Origin: JASEGV01 sp947085285
GTDB taxonomy: Bacteria > Bacteroidota > Ignavibacteria > UBA10030 > BY39
Direction of reading: 5' to 3'
Assembly: GCA_947085285.1 (NCBI GenBank)
Contig: CAMTVZ010000099.1
Coordinates: 1-18,823, forward strand
Length of the DNA: 18,823 bases
Shown here: one piece after another, positions 7,624-14,546 of the stretch
Position numbering within the stretch: position 1 is the stretch's first letter
Layout: the number at the start of each line of letters is the position of its first letter
Program-made: the position numbers and the translations under genes
Notes under the pieces: model-generated
What the model saw: the letters and a program-made list of their open reading frames with translations, nothing else
Told to the model about the DNA's origin: nothing
The model's database searches: none

Positions 7624-8043
7624 TTATACTCCTAATATTTTGCAAATAATTTTACGCCGACGTGGACGATTGTCGAAATCGATTAACACTACTTGTTGCC
7701 AAACTCCTAACTGGGTAGCCCCATCTTCTATCGGGATTGTTAAGGATGTGCCTAAGAGCGTCGACCTTACATGAGCGTATCCATTTCCATCATGCCAAGT
7801 ATCGTCGTGATGGTAACGGTGTTTAATTGGGGCAACTCTTTCGAGTGCTTCAGGCAAATCGCGAACCAAACCAGGCTCAAATTCCATCGTACTTAAACCA
7901 GCCGTTGAACCAACTACAAATAAATTAATTATTCCTTCGCTGATGCCAGATTCAGTAACAACAGAATTTATTATTTCTGTAATGTTAATAATCTCGGAAT
8001 TGCCTTTCGTCGGTATTTCGATATGTTCAGTTTTTACTCTCAA
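7624..8043 (-). CDS. yjbQ: YjbQ/UPF0047 family protein (TTG start)
   Basis: A 139-residue cytosolic protein of the YjbQ/UPF0047 family. Some members have weak thiamin phosphate synthase activity, but the physiological role is unsettled. The family signature HHDDTWHDGNGYAHVRSTL (78-96) is intact, as is the final LGVWQQVVLIDFDNRPRRR (112-130). The start is TTG at 8043: an in-frame stop lies three codons upstream and no earlier ATG exists. Starting here gives the usual N-terminus (RVKTEHIEIPTKG). The gene overlaps the end of the upstream DUF4905-like gene by 17 nt, in a different frame. No thiamin-synthesis gene is in the window. Confidence 0.88.
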   Translation of the reverse strand: MRVKTEHIEIPTKGNSEIINITEIINSVVTESGISEGIINLFVVGSTAGLSTMEFEPGLVRDLPEALERVAPIKHRYHHDDTWHDGNGYAHVRSTLLGTSLTIPIEDGATQLGVWQQVVLIDFDNRPRRRKIICKILGV

Positions 8044-8887
8044 ATAATTTTACTGCTTTGAATATTGTTTTGTCTTTTATATAAATTAGAATATTTTCTT
8101 TCCTAAAATATTTTGGAATTATTGGTATGTTCGCCGACGATACTATCTTATCAGTGTAAAGTATTTTGGCTCTTTTGTTTAAAACACTAACGTACTCATC
8201 ATATACCGGTTTTAAGATATCGTTGTTAACCTTTCTGCTATATCCTATCACATATATATCATTCTCTACATCTGTAAGTACTTCTACTGTGTTTGCGATT
8301 TGGTTTGCACGATTTTGTTTTTTGATATATCCATGAAAAGGTTCGTTTAGCAACTCATCCATCCAATATTCGGCTGGTGTTTGATAATAGAGTTTCTCAT
8401 TAGTGTTCAATTCTTTTAATGTATTTTTGAATTCATCTTCACTTAACTCACAGAGGATTTCGCCGGTCAATAATTTAAGCTTTAAAGTCTGTGTATTTGC
8501 GAAACTATCCTCTTTTGCAATTAAATAATTGTTATTCGACGAAACAAAAACCAATTCATCGTTTCTCCATAATGTTTTGCCGGTATTGATATCAACCGCT
8601 ATTATTTTTTTGTGAGCTGGTAAATCGGGCCTTGCATACTCATGTAATATTACAACATCATCGAAAACCCCTTCGACACCAATCCACCAGGATTGCCACG
8701 ACTGAAAATCAGTCGTCCATTTCATTGTACCACTTACAAAATCGATACAATGGAATGAAACCACTTTCTCGGAAAGGTTCCTGACTTCAGTGACGATGTA
8801 GTTTTGATGATTTGGGAACAAACGCCAAATTGGGTGTTTAAAGTTTATCTTCCACACCTCTTTCGTTATATTTTTTTTAAATATCAA
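8027..8887 (-). CDS. Uncharacterised beta-propeller-like protein, probable DUF4905 (TTG start)
   Basis: A 286-residue protein of unknown function with no signal peptide or membrane helix. It contains blade-like repeats of the PQQ/WD kind: CIDFVSGTMKWTTDF (47-61) and AVDINTGKTLWRND (97-110). Both have an aspartate, a Gly turn and a closing tryptophan. From memory this layout (an early IWRLFP motif, then WWIGVEG and H.YARPDLPAHK) resembles DUF4905, a family seen mainly in Bacteroidota; this needs a profile search. The start is TTG at 8887, because the frame closes two codons upstream and no ATG precedes the conserved region. The weak site GGTGAT lies a few bases upstream. A 61-nt gap separates it from rdgB, the largest gap in the right block, and its end overlaps yjbQ by 17 nt. 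Confidence 0.62.
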   Translation of the reverse strand: MIFKKNITKEVWKINFKHPIWRLFPNHQNYIVTEVRNLSEKVVSFHCIDFVSGTMKWTTDFQSWQSWWIGVEGVFDDVVILHEYARPDLPAHKKIIAVDINTGKTLWRNDELVFVSSNNNYLIAKEDSFANTQTLKLKLLTGEILCELSEDEFKNTLKELNTNEKLYYQTPAEYWMDELLNEPFHGYIKKQNRANQIANTVEVLTDVENDIYVIGYSRKVNNDILKPVYDEYVSVLNKRAKILYTDKIVSSANIPIIPKYFRKENILIYIKDKTIFKAVKLFESKN

Positions 8888-8948
8888 AAATCACCACATC
8901 TAAATTCGTTAAAAATATGGTATAAGATAACAATCTCGACTTAGATTA

Positions 8949-9542
8949 TCAAGTAAATTTTTCAATAAATGGTTTTATTTTACTGAATGCACGCCCTCGG
9001 TGGCTTATTGAGTTCTTAATTTCTTGTGGTAACTCGGCAAAAGTTTGTTGATGCCCATCGGGTATAAAAAGTGGGTCATACCCAAAGCCACCACTCCCTC
9101 GTATTTCATTTATTATCCTGCCTGTGCAAAATCCTTCTACAATGTGTTCAGTTTCAAAAGTTTTGAACACAACTACACACCGAAAACGAGCTTTTCGCTT
9201 CTCATCATCATCATAATTTTCTAATTCCTTTAAAAGTTTTTGATTATTCTTTTGATAGTCCTTTGGCTCGCCGGCAAAACGTGCTGAGTAAACTCCGGGT
9301 TGCATATTAAGGGAATAGACTTCTAATCCAGAATCATCACTCAAAACAGGCAATTGTAAAATTTTAAAAACTTCGCGTGCTTTTTTCAACGCATTTTCTT
9401 CGAACGTACTTCCATCTTCAATTATTTCAGGTATCTCCGGATAATCTTTTAAACTTTTAATATCAAGATGAAGATCACTTAATATCTCTTTAATCTCACG
9501 AACCTTGCCTTCGTTATTACTTGCAATGATTAACGATTTCAT
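8949..9542 (-). CDS. rdgB: XTP/dITP diphosphatase (RdgB/HAM1 family)
   Basis: This enzyme hydrolyses non-canonical purine nucleoside triphosphates (ITP, dITP, XTP) to monophosphates and keeps deaminated bases out of DNA and RNA. The 197-residue length is standard. Visible motifs are the N-terminal S.NxxK pocket (SNNEGK, 8-13), DDSGLEV (69-75) with the metal-binding and catalytic aspartates, GGFGYDPLF (151-159), and SHRGRA (180-185), which contacts the base. It starts 3 nt after the radA stop, so it is very likely cotranscribed with that DNA-repair gene. All recognisable active-site residues are present. Confidence 0.95.
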   Translation of the reverse strand: MKSLIIASNNEGKVREIKEILSDLHLDIKSLKDYPEIPEIIEDGSTFEENALKKAREVFKILQLPVLSDDSGLEVYSLNMQPGVYSARFAGEPKDYQKNNQKLLKELENYDDDEKRKARFRCVVVFKTFETEHIVEGFCTGRIINEIRGSGGFGYDPLFIPDGHQQTFAELPQEIKNSISHRGRAFSKIKPFIEKFT

Positions 9543-9545
9543 AAA

Positions 9546-10895
9546 TTAAAGCAATTTTTCCAAAGCATCGTTGATAGTCTCGACACCAATAATTTCGAGA
9601 TTAGAATTTTTGTAAAAATTTTTCATATTATTTTTTGGAATGATAATTTTACTGAAACCTAATTTATCAGCTTCTTGTATTCGTCGTTCGGGCTGGCTGA
9701 CAGTTCGTATCTCGCCGCCTAAGCCGACTTCTCCGACGGCTACAGTTTTTGAATCGACTGGCATATCACGTAAGCTCGAAACAATAGAAGTTGCAATACC
9801 CAGGTCAACTGCAGGTTCATCAGTTCGTAAGCCACCTGCGATATTCACAAAAACATCATAATTCGATAGTTGAACACCTACTCGTTTTTCGAGCACAGCT
9901 AATAGCAATCCTAACCTGCGGTAATCGATCCCTGTTGTATTCCGCTGAGGTATTCCATAATTCGTTGGCGAAACAAGTGCCTGCACTTCAATCAACAAAG
10001 GACGAGTACCTTCGATACTAGCGACAACCGTTGAGCCGGATGCCCCAAATATTCTTTCCGATAAAAATACTTCTGATGGATTTTTTACTTCACACAATCC
10101 GGTGTCGTGCATTTCAAAAATTCCTATCTCATTCGTTGAACCGAATCGATTTTTAATACACCTCAATATACGATATGCGTGATGACGCTCTCCTTCGAAT
10201 TGTAGAACTGTATCCACCATGTGTTCAATTACTTTAGGACCGGCTATTATTCCTTCTTTGGTAACGTGCCCAATTAAAAATATCGGGATATTACTTCCTT
10301 TCGCTATTCGTTGTAACATTGCGGTGCATTCGCGTACCTGTCCGACACTTCCTGGCGAACTTTCCAACTCACTTCGATACATTGTTTGAATCGAATCGAC
10401 TATAATGATATCGGGCTTGTGGTTTTCGACTATGTTTACAATCTTTCCAAGGTCGGTTTCGGCTATCGGAAAAATAGAATCAGCAGATTTTACTTTGAGC
10501 CGTTCAGATCGAAGTTTTAACTGTTGCAGCGATTCTTCGCCAGTTACATAAAGAATAATTTTATCGCCGATACTATCAGCAATCTGTAGCATCAGTGTCG
10601 ATTTTCCGATGCCTGGATCACCACCTATTAATGTTACCGAACCATGCACAATGCCGCCACCTAACACTCTATTAAACTCATTCAATGCTGTAATAATTCG
10701 TGGTTTTTCTACAGTTTCAACACTCGAAAGAGGAATAACATCATACTTTTCGCTCTTGGCACTGCGTGTTCCTTTCGAGGTCTTAATTATCTCTTCAACA
10801 AAAGTATTCCATTCGTCGCAATTTGGGCATTTTCCGACCCAACGAGGTGTTTCGTAGCCACAAGTTTGGCAAACGTATTTGAGATGTGTTTTCAT
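9546..10895 (-). CDS. radA: DNA repair protein RadA
   Basis: RadA (Sms) is a RecA-like ATPase that acts as a branch-migration helicase during homologous recombination. The 449 residues show all expected parts. The N-terminal zinc finger is C9, C12, C23, C26. Walker A GGDPGIGKST lies at 91-100 and the Walker B-like strand IIIVDSIQ at 164-171. The RadA-specific KNRFG motif is at 248-252, and a C-terminal Lon-protease-like domain, without protease function in the family, runs from about 280 to 449. The ATG overlaps the last base of the nadK stop (TAATG), which implies coupled translation. Length and motifs indicate an intact gene. Confidence 0.97.
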   Translation of the reverse strand: MKTHLKYVCQTCGYETPRWVGKCPNCDEWNTFVEEIIKTSKGTRSAKSEKYDVIPLSSVETVEKPRIITALNEFNRVLGGGIVHGSVTLIGGDPGIGKSTLMLQIADSIGDKIILYVTGEESLQQLKLRSERLKVKSADSIFPIAETDLGKIVNIVENHKPDIIIVDSIQTMYRSELESSPGSVGQVRECTAMLQRIAKGSNIPIFLIGHVTKEGIIAGPKVIEHMVDTVLQFEGERHHAYRILRCIKNRFGSTNEIGIFEMHDTGLCEVKNPSEVFLSERIFGASGSTVVASIEGTRPLLIEVQALVSPTNYGIPQRNTTGIDYRRLGLLLAVLEKRVGVQLSNYDVFVNIAGGLRTDEPAVDLGIATSIVSSLRDMPVDSKTVAVGEVGLGGEIRTVSQPERRIQEADKLGFSKIIIPKNNMKNFYKNSNLEIIGVETINDALEKLL

Positions 10896-11773
10896 TATTT
10901 ACCCGTTCTGATATCTCTTCCCCAAAGCAATTTTGTTCGTAATAGTTCGAAATATGAATGCTCTTTTCTCTTTATCAGCTTTACCTGATAATTAGCCTTG
11001 CGAATGATAAACTCGACTGGGGTTTTAAAAAATGCTTCTTCCTGACCGTCAGCGGAAAGATGAATTTTGACATCGGTTTTTACAATTACTTTTATAATAC
11101 TATCGTCGGGGACAACAACTGGTCGTGCAGTTAATGTATGTGCAGCTATAGGAGTGATTACAAAAACATCAGTGCCTGGAGTTACAACTGGACCTCCTGC
11201 GGCAAGTGTGTAAGCTGTCGAGCCGGTTGGGGTCGTAATTATCAACCCATCAGCCGAGTATCGAACTAAAAACTGCCCATTCACATAAGTTTCTAATTCG
11301 ATAACCCTTTTATAACTTCCCCTGTCAATTACGATATCGTTCAACCCATAAAACTTTTTCTTCTTTGCATTTGAAGATGCTTCTAATACAATTCGGTTTT
11401 CAATCAAATAATTATGCTCGATAATCGACTGGATACTTTTTTTCATTTCGGTTATTGTAACATCGGCAAGGAAACCGAGTTTTCCTAAATTAATACCGAG
11501 AATTGGAGTTTGATGTTTTCCGACAAGCCTTGCAGCGGCAAGCATTGTTCCGTCGCCACCTAATGCTATCAATACATCGCATTTAGCAGGTAGCTTTTTG
11601 AATGGTGCTACATTATTTGCTTTAAAATTAAAACGCCTGAGTTTGCCAAGTAGCGCTACTACATCATCACTTACAACAAAATCGATTTTCTTTTCACGAA
11701 AATATGAAATCAAATCTATAACAACTTCGGGTAAAGTTGGTTTCTGAATATTACCGATAATTCCAAATTTCAT
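10895..11773 (-). CDS. nadK: NAD kinase
   Basis: NadK phosphorylates NAD to NADP using ATP or polyphosphate. I chose the ATG at 11773 (292 residues) over the upstream in-frame TTG at 11779. An AAGGAT Shine-Dalgarno-like site sits about 6 nt before this ATG, and the protein then begins MKFGIIGN, as usual for the family. The signature motifs are LGGDGTMLAA (71-80), which includes the catalytic GGDG, GINLGKLGFLAD (93-104), LND (144-146; the family has NE or ND here), and SADGLIITTPTGSTAYTLAA (173-192). The stop shares its last base region with the radA start. It follows the DUF1844 gene after a 17-nt gap. Confidence 0.96.
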   Translation of the reverse strand: MKFGIIGNIQKPTLPEVVIDLISYFREKKIDFVVSDDVVALLGKLRRFNFKANNVAPFKKLPAKCDVLIALGGDGTMLAAARLVGKHQTPILGINLGKLGFLADVTITEMKKSIQSIIEHNYLIENRIVLEASSNAKKKKFYGLNDIVIDRGSYKRVIELETYVNGQFLVRYSADGLIITTPTGSTAYTLAAGGPVVTPGTDVFVITPIAAHTLTARPVVVPDDSIIKVIVKTDVKIHLSADGQEEAFFKTPVEFIIRKANYQVKLIKRKEHSYFELLRTKLLWGRDIRTGK

Positions 11774-11790
11774 TCTCAATCCTTTGAATA

Positions 11791-12069
11791 TCAGTTTACT
11801 TTTTGTTCTTTAGCAACTTCATCGACGTAATTTAATTTTAATTCTTTTATAACTTCTACAAACATACGGTTTTCGTTTTCGGTAAGATTATTTTTCATTT
11901 TTTGGTACAACATATCCAATATATCAATCGAGGTCTGTGCCATTTCGAGATTTTTTTCCACTTTATCAGTGATTGGGTTTTTCAATTTTCCCATCTGTTG
12001 AAGTGCCGCTGTTTGAAACATTAAAATTACATGCGTTAACAAAATTTCGTTTTTTTCTGGTTGATTCAT
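11791..12069 (-). CDS. DUF1844 family protein
   Basis: A small 92-residue, mostly helical protein. It matches the DUF1844 pattern: a first helix LTHVILMFQTAALQQMGKL, a NPITDKVEKNLEMA loop and helix, IDILDMLYQKMKNNLT, and a final helix ending in LKLNYV. The function of the family is unknown; no catalytic motif or membrane segment is evident. The ATG overlaps the upstream glycosyltransferase stop by 4 nt (ATGA). An AAAAGGA Shine-Dalgarno-like site lies about 7 nt before it, inside the 3' end of that gene. The strong site in a region where most genes lack one suggests that it is also translated efficiently by itself. Confidence 0.8.
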   Translation of the reverse strand: MNQPEKNEILLTHVILMFQTAALQQMGKLKNPITDKVEKNLEMAQTSIDILDMLYQKMKNNLTENENRMFVEVIKELKLNYVDEVAKEQKVN

Positions 12070-12854
12070 AATAAATCCTTTTTATTAGTTTTCGATAATT
12101 TTATTTCCCATAATTTTGCATATTTCGTAAAGACATAAGCTGACGAGAGGACTGACAAAACAAAACCGTGTAAGCCATCTAAAAAACCTAATTTTAAAAT
12201 GAACATTTTGAAGAAGGTATAAATAGGTTTAATAAATAGATGCCATATACGAAAAGGTGCCCCCTTTTCTGCTAAATCCTCGGCAGCCAATGAAGTATAT
12301 TTATTAAACTTATTAAAATAATGTAATAGATTATCGTCGGTAAAATGGAGCAGATCGTTCTTCAAAGTTCCGATTTCACCTGTAATGTTCAACTTTTCGT
12401 GAACTCTCCTATCGTTAAAACTTCCACTATTTTTCCGAAAAAGGCGTATTACATAACCCGGATACCAGCCACAATGCTTTATCCATTTCCCTAAAAAATA
12501 AGCTCGCCGAGCAACTTTATATGCTGTGTATCGTTTATCATTCTCATTAATTACCGATAATATTTCATTTTTAAGTTTAGGCGTAACACGCTCATCTGCA
12601 TCTATTGACAATATCCAATCGTTCGAAGTATTCTGGAGAGCAAAATTTTTTGCTTCTGAATACCCTTTCCACTCTTTTATAAATATTTTGGAGGTGTATC
12701 GTTTTGCTAATTCAATAGTTCTATCTGTGCTAAACGAATCGACTACAATAATTTCGTCTGCCCAAGCGACCGATTTTAAACATTCATCGATATTATTTTC
12801 CTCGTTGAAGGATATTACACACACCGACAATTTATTTTTGGTAGAGTTATCCAT
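12066..12854 (-). CDS. WaaE-like family 2 glycosyltransferase
   Basis: A 262-residue GT2-fold enzyme like WaaE/KdtX-type lipopolysaccharide core glucosyltransferases, which move a sugar from a nucleotide donor to a lipid-linked acceptor at the cytoplasmic membrane. The nucleotide-binding half is complete: SVCVISFNEENNIDECLKS (10-28), EIIVVDSFSTDRT (34-46) and the metal-binding DADE at 85-88. The segment RRVHEKL fits the acceptor side of this subfamily. A hydrophobic stretch at about 200-235 could rest on the membrane. It lies 5 nt after the O-antigen ligase-like gene and overlaps DUF1844 by 4 nt, so the ligase and transferase probably act in one surface-glycan pathway. The sugar and acceptor cannot be told from sequence. 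Confidence 0.85.
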   Translation of the reverse strand: MDNSTKNKLSVCVISFNEENNIDECLKSVAWADEIIVVDSFSTDRTIELAKRYTSKIFIKEWKGYSEAKNFALQNTSNDWILSIDADERVTPKLKNEILSVINENDKRYTAYKVARRAYFLGKWIKHCGWYPGYVIRLFRKNSGSFNDRRVHEKLNITGEIGTLKNDLLHFTDDNLLHYFNKFNKYTSLAAEDLAEKGAPFRIWHLFIKPIYTFFKMFILKLGFLDGLHGFVLSVLSSAYVFTKYAKLWEIKLSKTNKKDLL

Positions 12855-12859
12855 TTATT

Positions 12860-14080
12860 TTAGTTCTTATTTTCTTCGGATGTAGCTATAGAACGAGCGG
12901 CAATTGTAAAACCTACTGTAGTCCAGAGAAACATAATTACTTCTGTATCGCCAAAGTTCCATTCGAATAATCCATTTACATGAAATCCTATAAATGCTGC
13001 AGCAGCACCTAAAGCAGTGGAATTAATTAACCAGTCGTTCTTATACTTGTTGGCGGTTTTAATTTCAATTACAAATATTTTAATGAACAACGTCATGATA
13101 ATAACGAAACCAATAATACCTATTTTCACGAGTAAATTTATATAATTGTTATGTAAATGACCAGCTGGATTAGAGCCGGGGGGACCATATTTTTGGTAGT
13201 AAGTTTCAATACCTACATCACCAATTCCCAATATGGGATAATCCAAAAATATTTTCCAGCCAGTTTGCCACATTTCTAAACGTTCTACATTAGTTGGATG
13301 ATAAGGATCGACTATACTAAAAATTCTATCCTTGAATTCGGGTGGTACTATTAATAATATTATTGCTAATACAATTACAAGTCCCACAAATATTTTTTTT
13401 GAGCGATTATATGAAATTAATGCAGTGCCTGCAATAAAACCAAGCCACGAGCTGCGGGTAAAAGTAAACAAGAGGCTTATCAATACAGGTACGATAGTAA
13501 TTATCCCCATCCATTTCAATCGTTTAGGAATATTGATATGTGATATGAAAGCAAGAATCATCAAAGCAGATATCATCATTAAACCACCGGCGGTCATATA
13601 GAACTGAAATAAGTTAACCCGCCGCTCGAAATGGAGATATTCTTTAAAATGTAAACCTACATCGAATACACCATACATCGATACAATAAATATTGATAGA
13701 AAATAAATTATTAATGTTGCTTCTAAATTTTGTCGCGACCTTAACCAATATCCAAGCAGATATATGATTGGTATGATAACTAACCTTTTATGAAAATAAT
13801 ATAAAGACTCTGAAGGGTTATAAGAAAATATTGTAGCAAGTAATTCAGCTAAAATGAACGCAAGAAAATAATAATCAAATGGAGTGGAATGCACAAGGGG
13901 TTTACGTTCATTAATCATCTTGAATAACCATAAAGCTAATGCAGTGAAATATGCAATCTGTGTTACTGCTATCGAAAAAGTTGAGCTAAAAACAAAGAGG
14001 AAAAGAAATAGGATAATTAGTTTATCGTTCCATCCCTCTGTTGCTTTCAGCGCCGATTTAATGGGGGCTAATATATTCAT
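12860..14080 (-). CDS. O-antigen ligase-like polytopic membrane protein (WaaL/Wzy_C family)
   Basis: A 406-residue protein with about ten to eleven hydrophobic helices and one large periplasmic loop, the architecture of WaaL ligases and Wzy polymerases. WaaL joins polymer from undecaprenyl diphosphate to lipid A core. The conserved arginine in TFTRSSWLGF (206-215) is present. The loop carries NVERLEMW (264-271), YPILGIGD (281-288) and HLHNNYINLLVKIG (308-321), the H.HN signature of the family. Ligase and polymerase roles are hard to separate by sequence; the small neighbourhood without a full O-antigen cluster leans toward a ligase. It lies between the glycosyltransferase remnant (22-nt gap) and the WaaE-like gene (5-nt gap). 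Confidence 0.82.
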   Translation of the reverse strand: MNILAPIKSALKATEGWNDKLIILFLFLFVFSSTFSIAVTQIAYFTALALWLFKMINERKPLVHSTPFDYYFLAFILAELLATIFSYNPSESLYYFHKRLVIIPIIYLLGYWLRSRQNLEATLIIYFLSIFIVSMYGVFDVGLHFKEYLHFERRVNLFQFYMTAGGLMMISALMILAFISHINIPKRLKWMGIITIVPVLISLLFTFTRSSWLGFIAGTALISYNRSKKIFVGLVIVLAIILLIVPPEFKDRIFSIVDPYHPTNVERLEMWQTGWKIFLDYPILGIGDVGIETYYQKYGPPGSNPAGHLHNNYINLLVKIGIIGFVIIMTLFIKIFVIEIKTANKYKNDWLINSTALGAAAAFIGFHVNGLFEWNFGDTEVIMFLWTTVGFTIAARSIATSEENKN

Positions 14081-14102
14081 ATATCGATTATATTTTTTTT
14101 AA

Positions 14103-14546
14103 TCATCTAAAGATATTTAAATTTTTTTCATCTTTGTTGCTATATATAATTGCCCCTTTTTTGTGCTGATTTTTCAATAACAATCTATTGCAGATTCCAT
14201 CTTCCAACCTTGATGCATTCTCTGAGAAAGCCTCCACCACTAATGGTGAATCAAATTTTTCTACCTTACCATCTCGAGCATCGTTCATTGAAAAAGCTTT
14301 ATGAGGGATACCAATGCCATCGATGATAATTAAATAATCTGAAGCAGAAGCTTTGTGCCTGAAATGCTTGATTCCATAAGGCAACGCTTGTTTGCTTTGA
14401 TCTATAAATCGCCACATCTCTTCCCCATCGTTTGCAATAATTATATCATAATTTTTATAAGTCTGACGCCCAACTCGGGCTAAAACTAAATTAAGAAACT
14501 GTAATTTAGAATAAACTGAGATAATGAATAAAGCACCAGTTGCCAT
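14103..14546 (-). pseudogene. Decayed family 2 glycosyltransferase remnant
   Basis: This 147-codon frame is open but looks like a worn GT2. The first 45 residues read like the GT-A nucleotide-binding start: FIISVYSKLQFLNLVLA, then QTYKNYDIIIANDG. Later SDYLIIIDG and IPHKAF resemble the segment holding the metal-binding D-x-D, but the usual IDGDC is IDGIG here, so the second aspartate is gone. Between these, the roughly 25-residue stretch normally holding a GFRK-type motif is shortened to FRHKAS. The C-terminal half keeps little recognisable similarity, and the frame is far shorter than usual GT2 proteins (about 250 or more residues). Its ATG follows the leuS stop directly (TAA ATG). It may be untranslated debris or a short expressed remnant. 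The glycosyltransferase origin is likely; inactivity is inferred. Confidence 0.55.

Noticed and set aside
8926..8950. Bulged hairpin (GATAACAATCT facing AGATTATC) after rdgB as a terminator
   Set aside because: The pairing needs a three-base bulge, is all weak pairs and has no T-run on the transcribed strand; it also overlaps the rdgB stop codon.
11777..11779. TTG start two codons ahead of nadK
   Set aside because: The ATG at 11773 has a well-spaced AAGGAT site and gives the normal family N-terminus.
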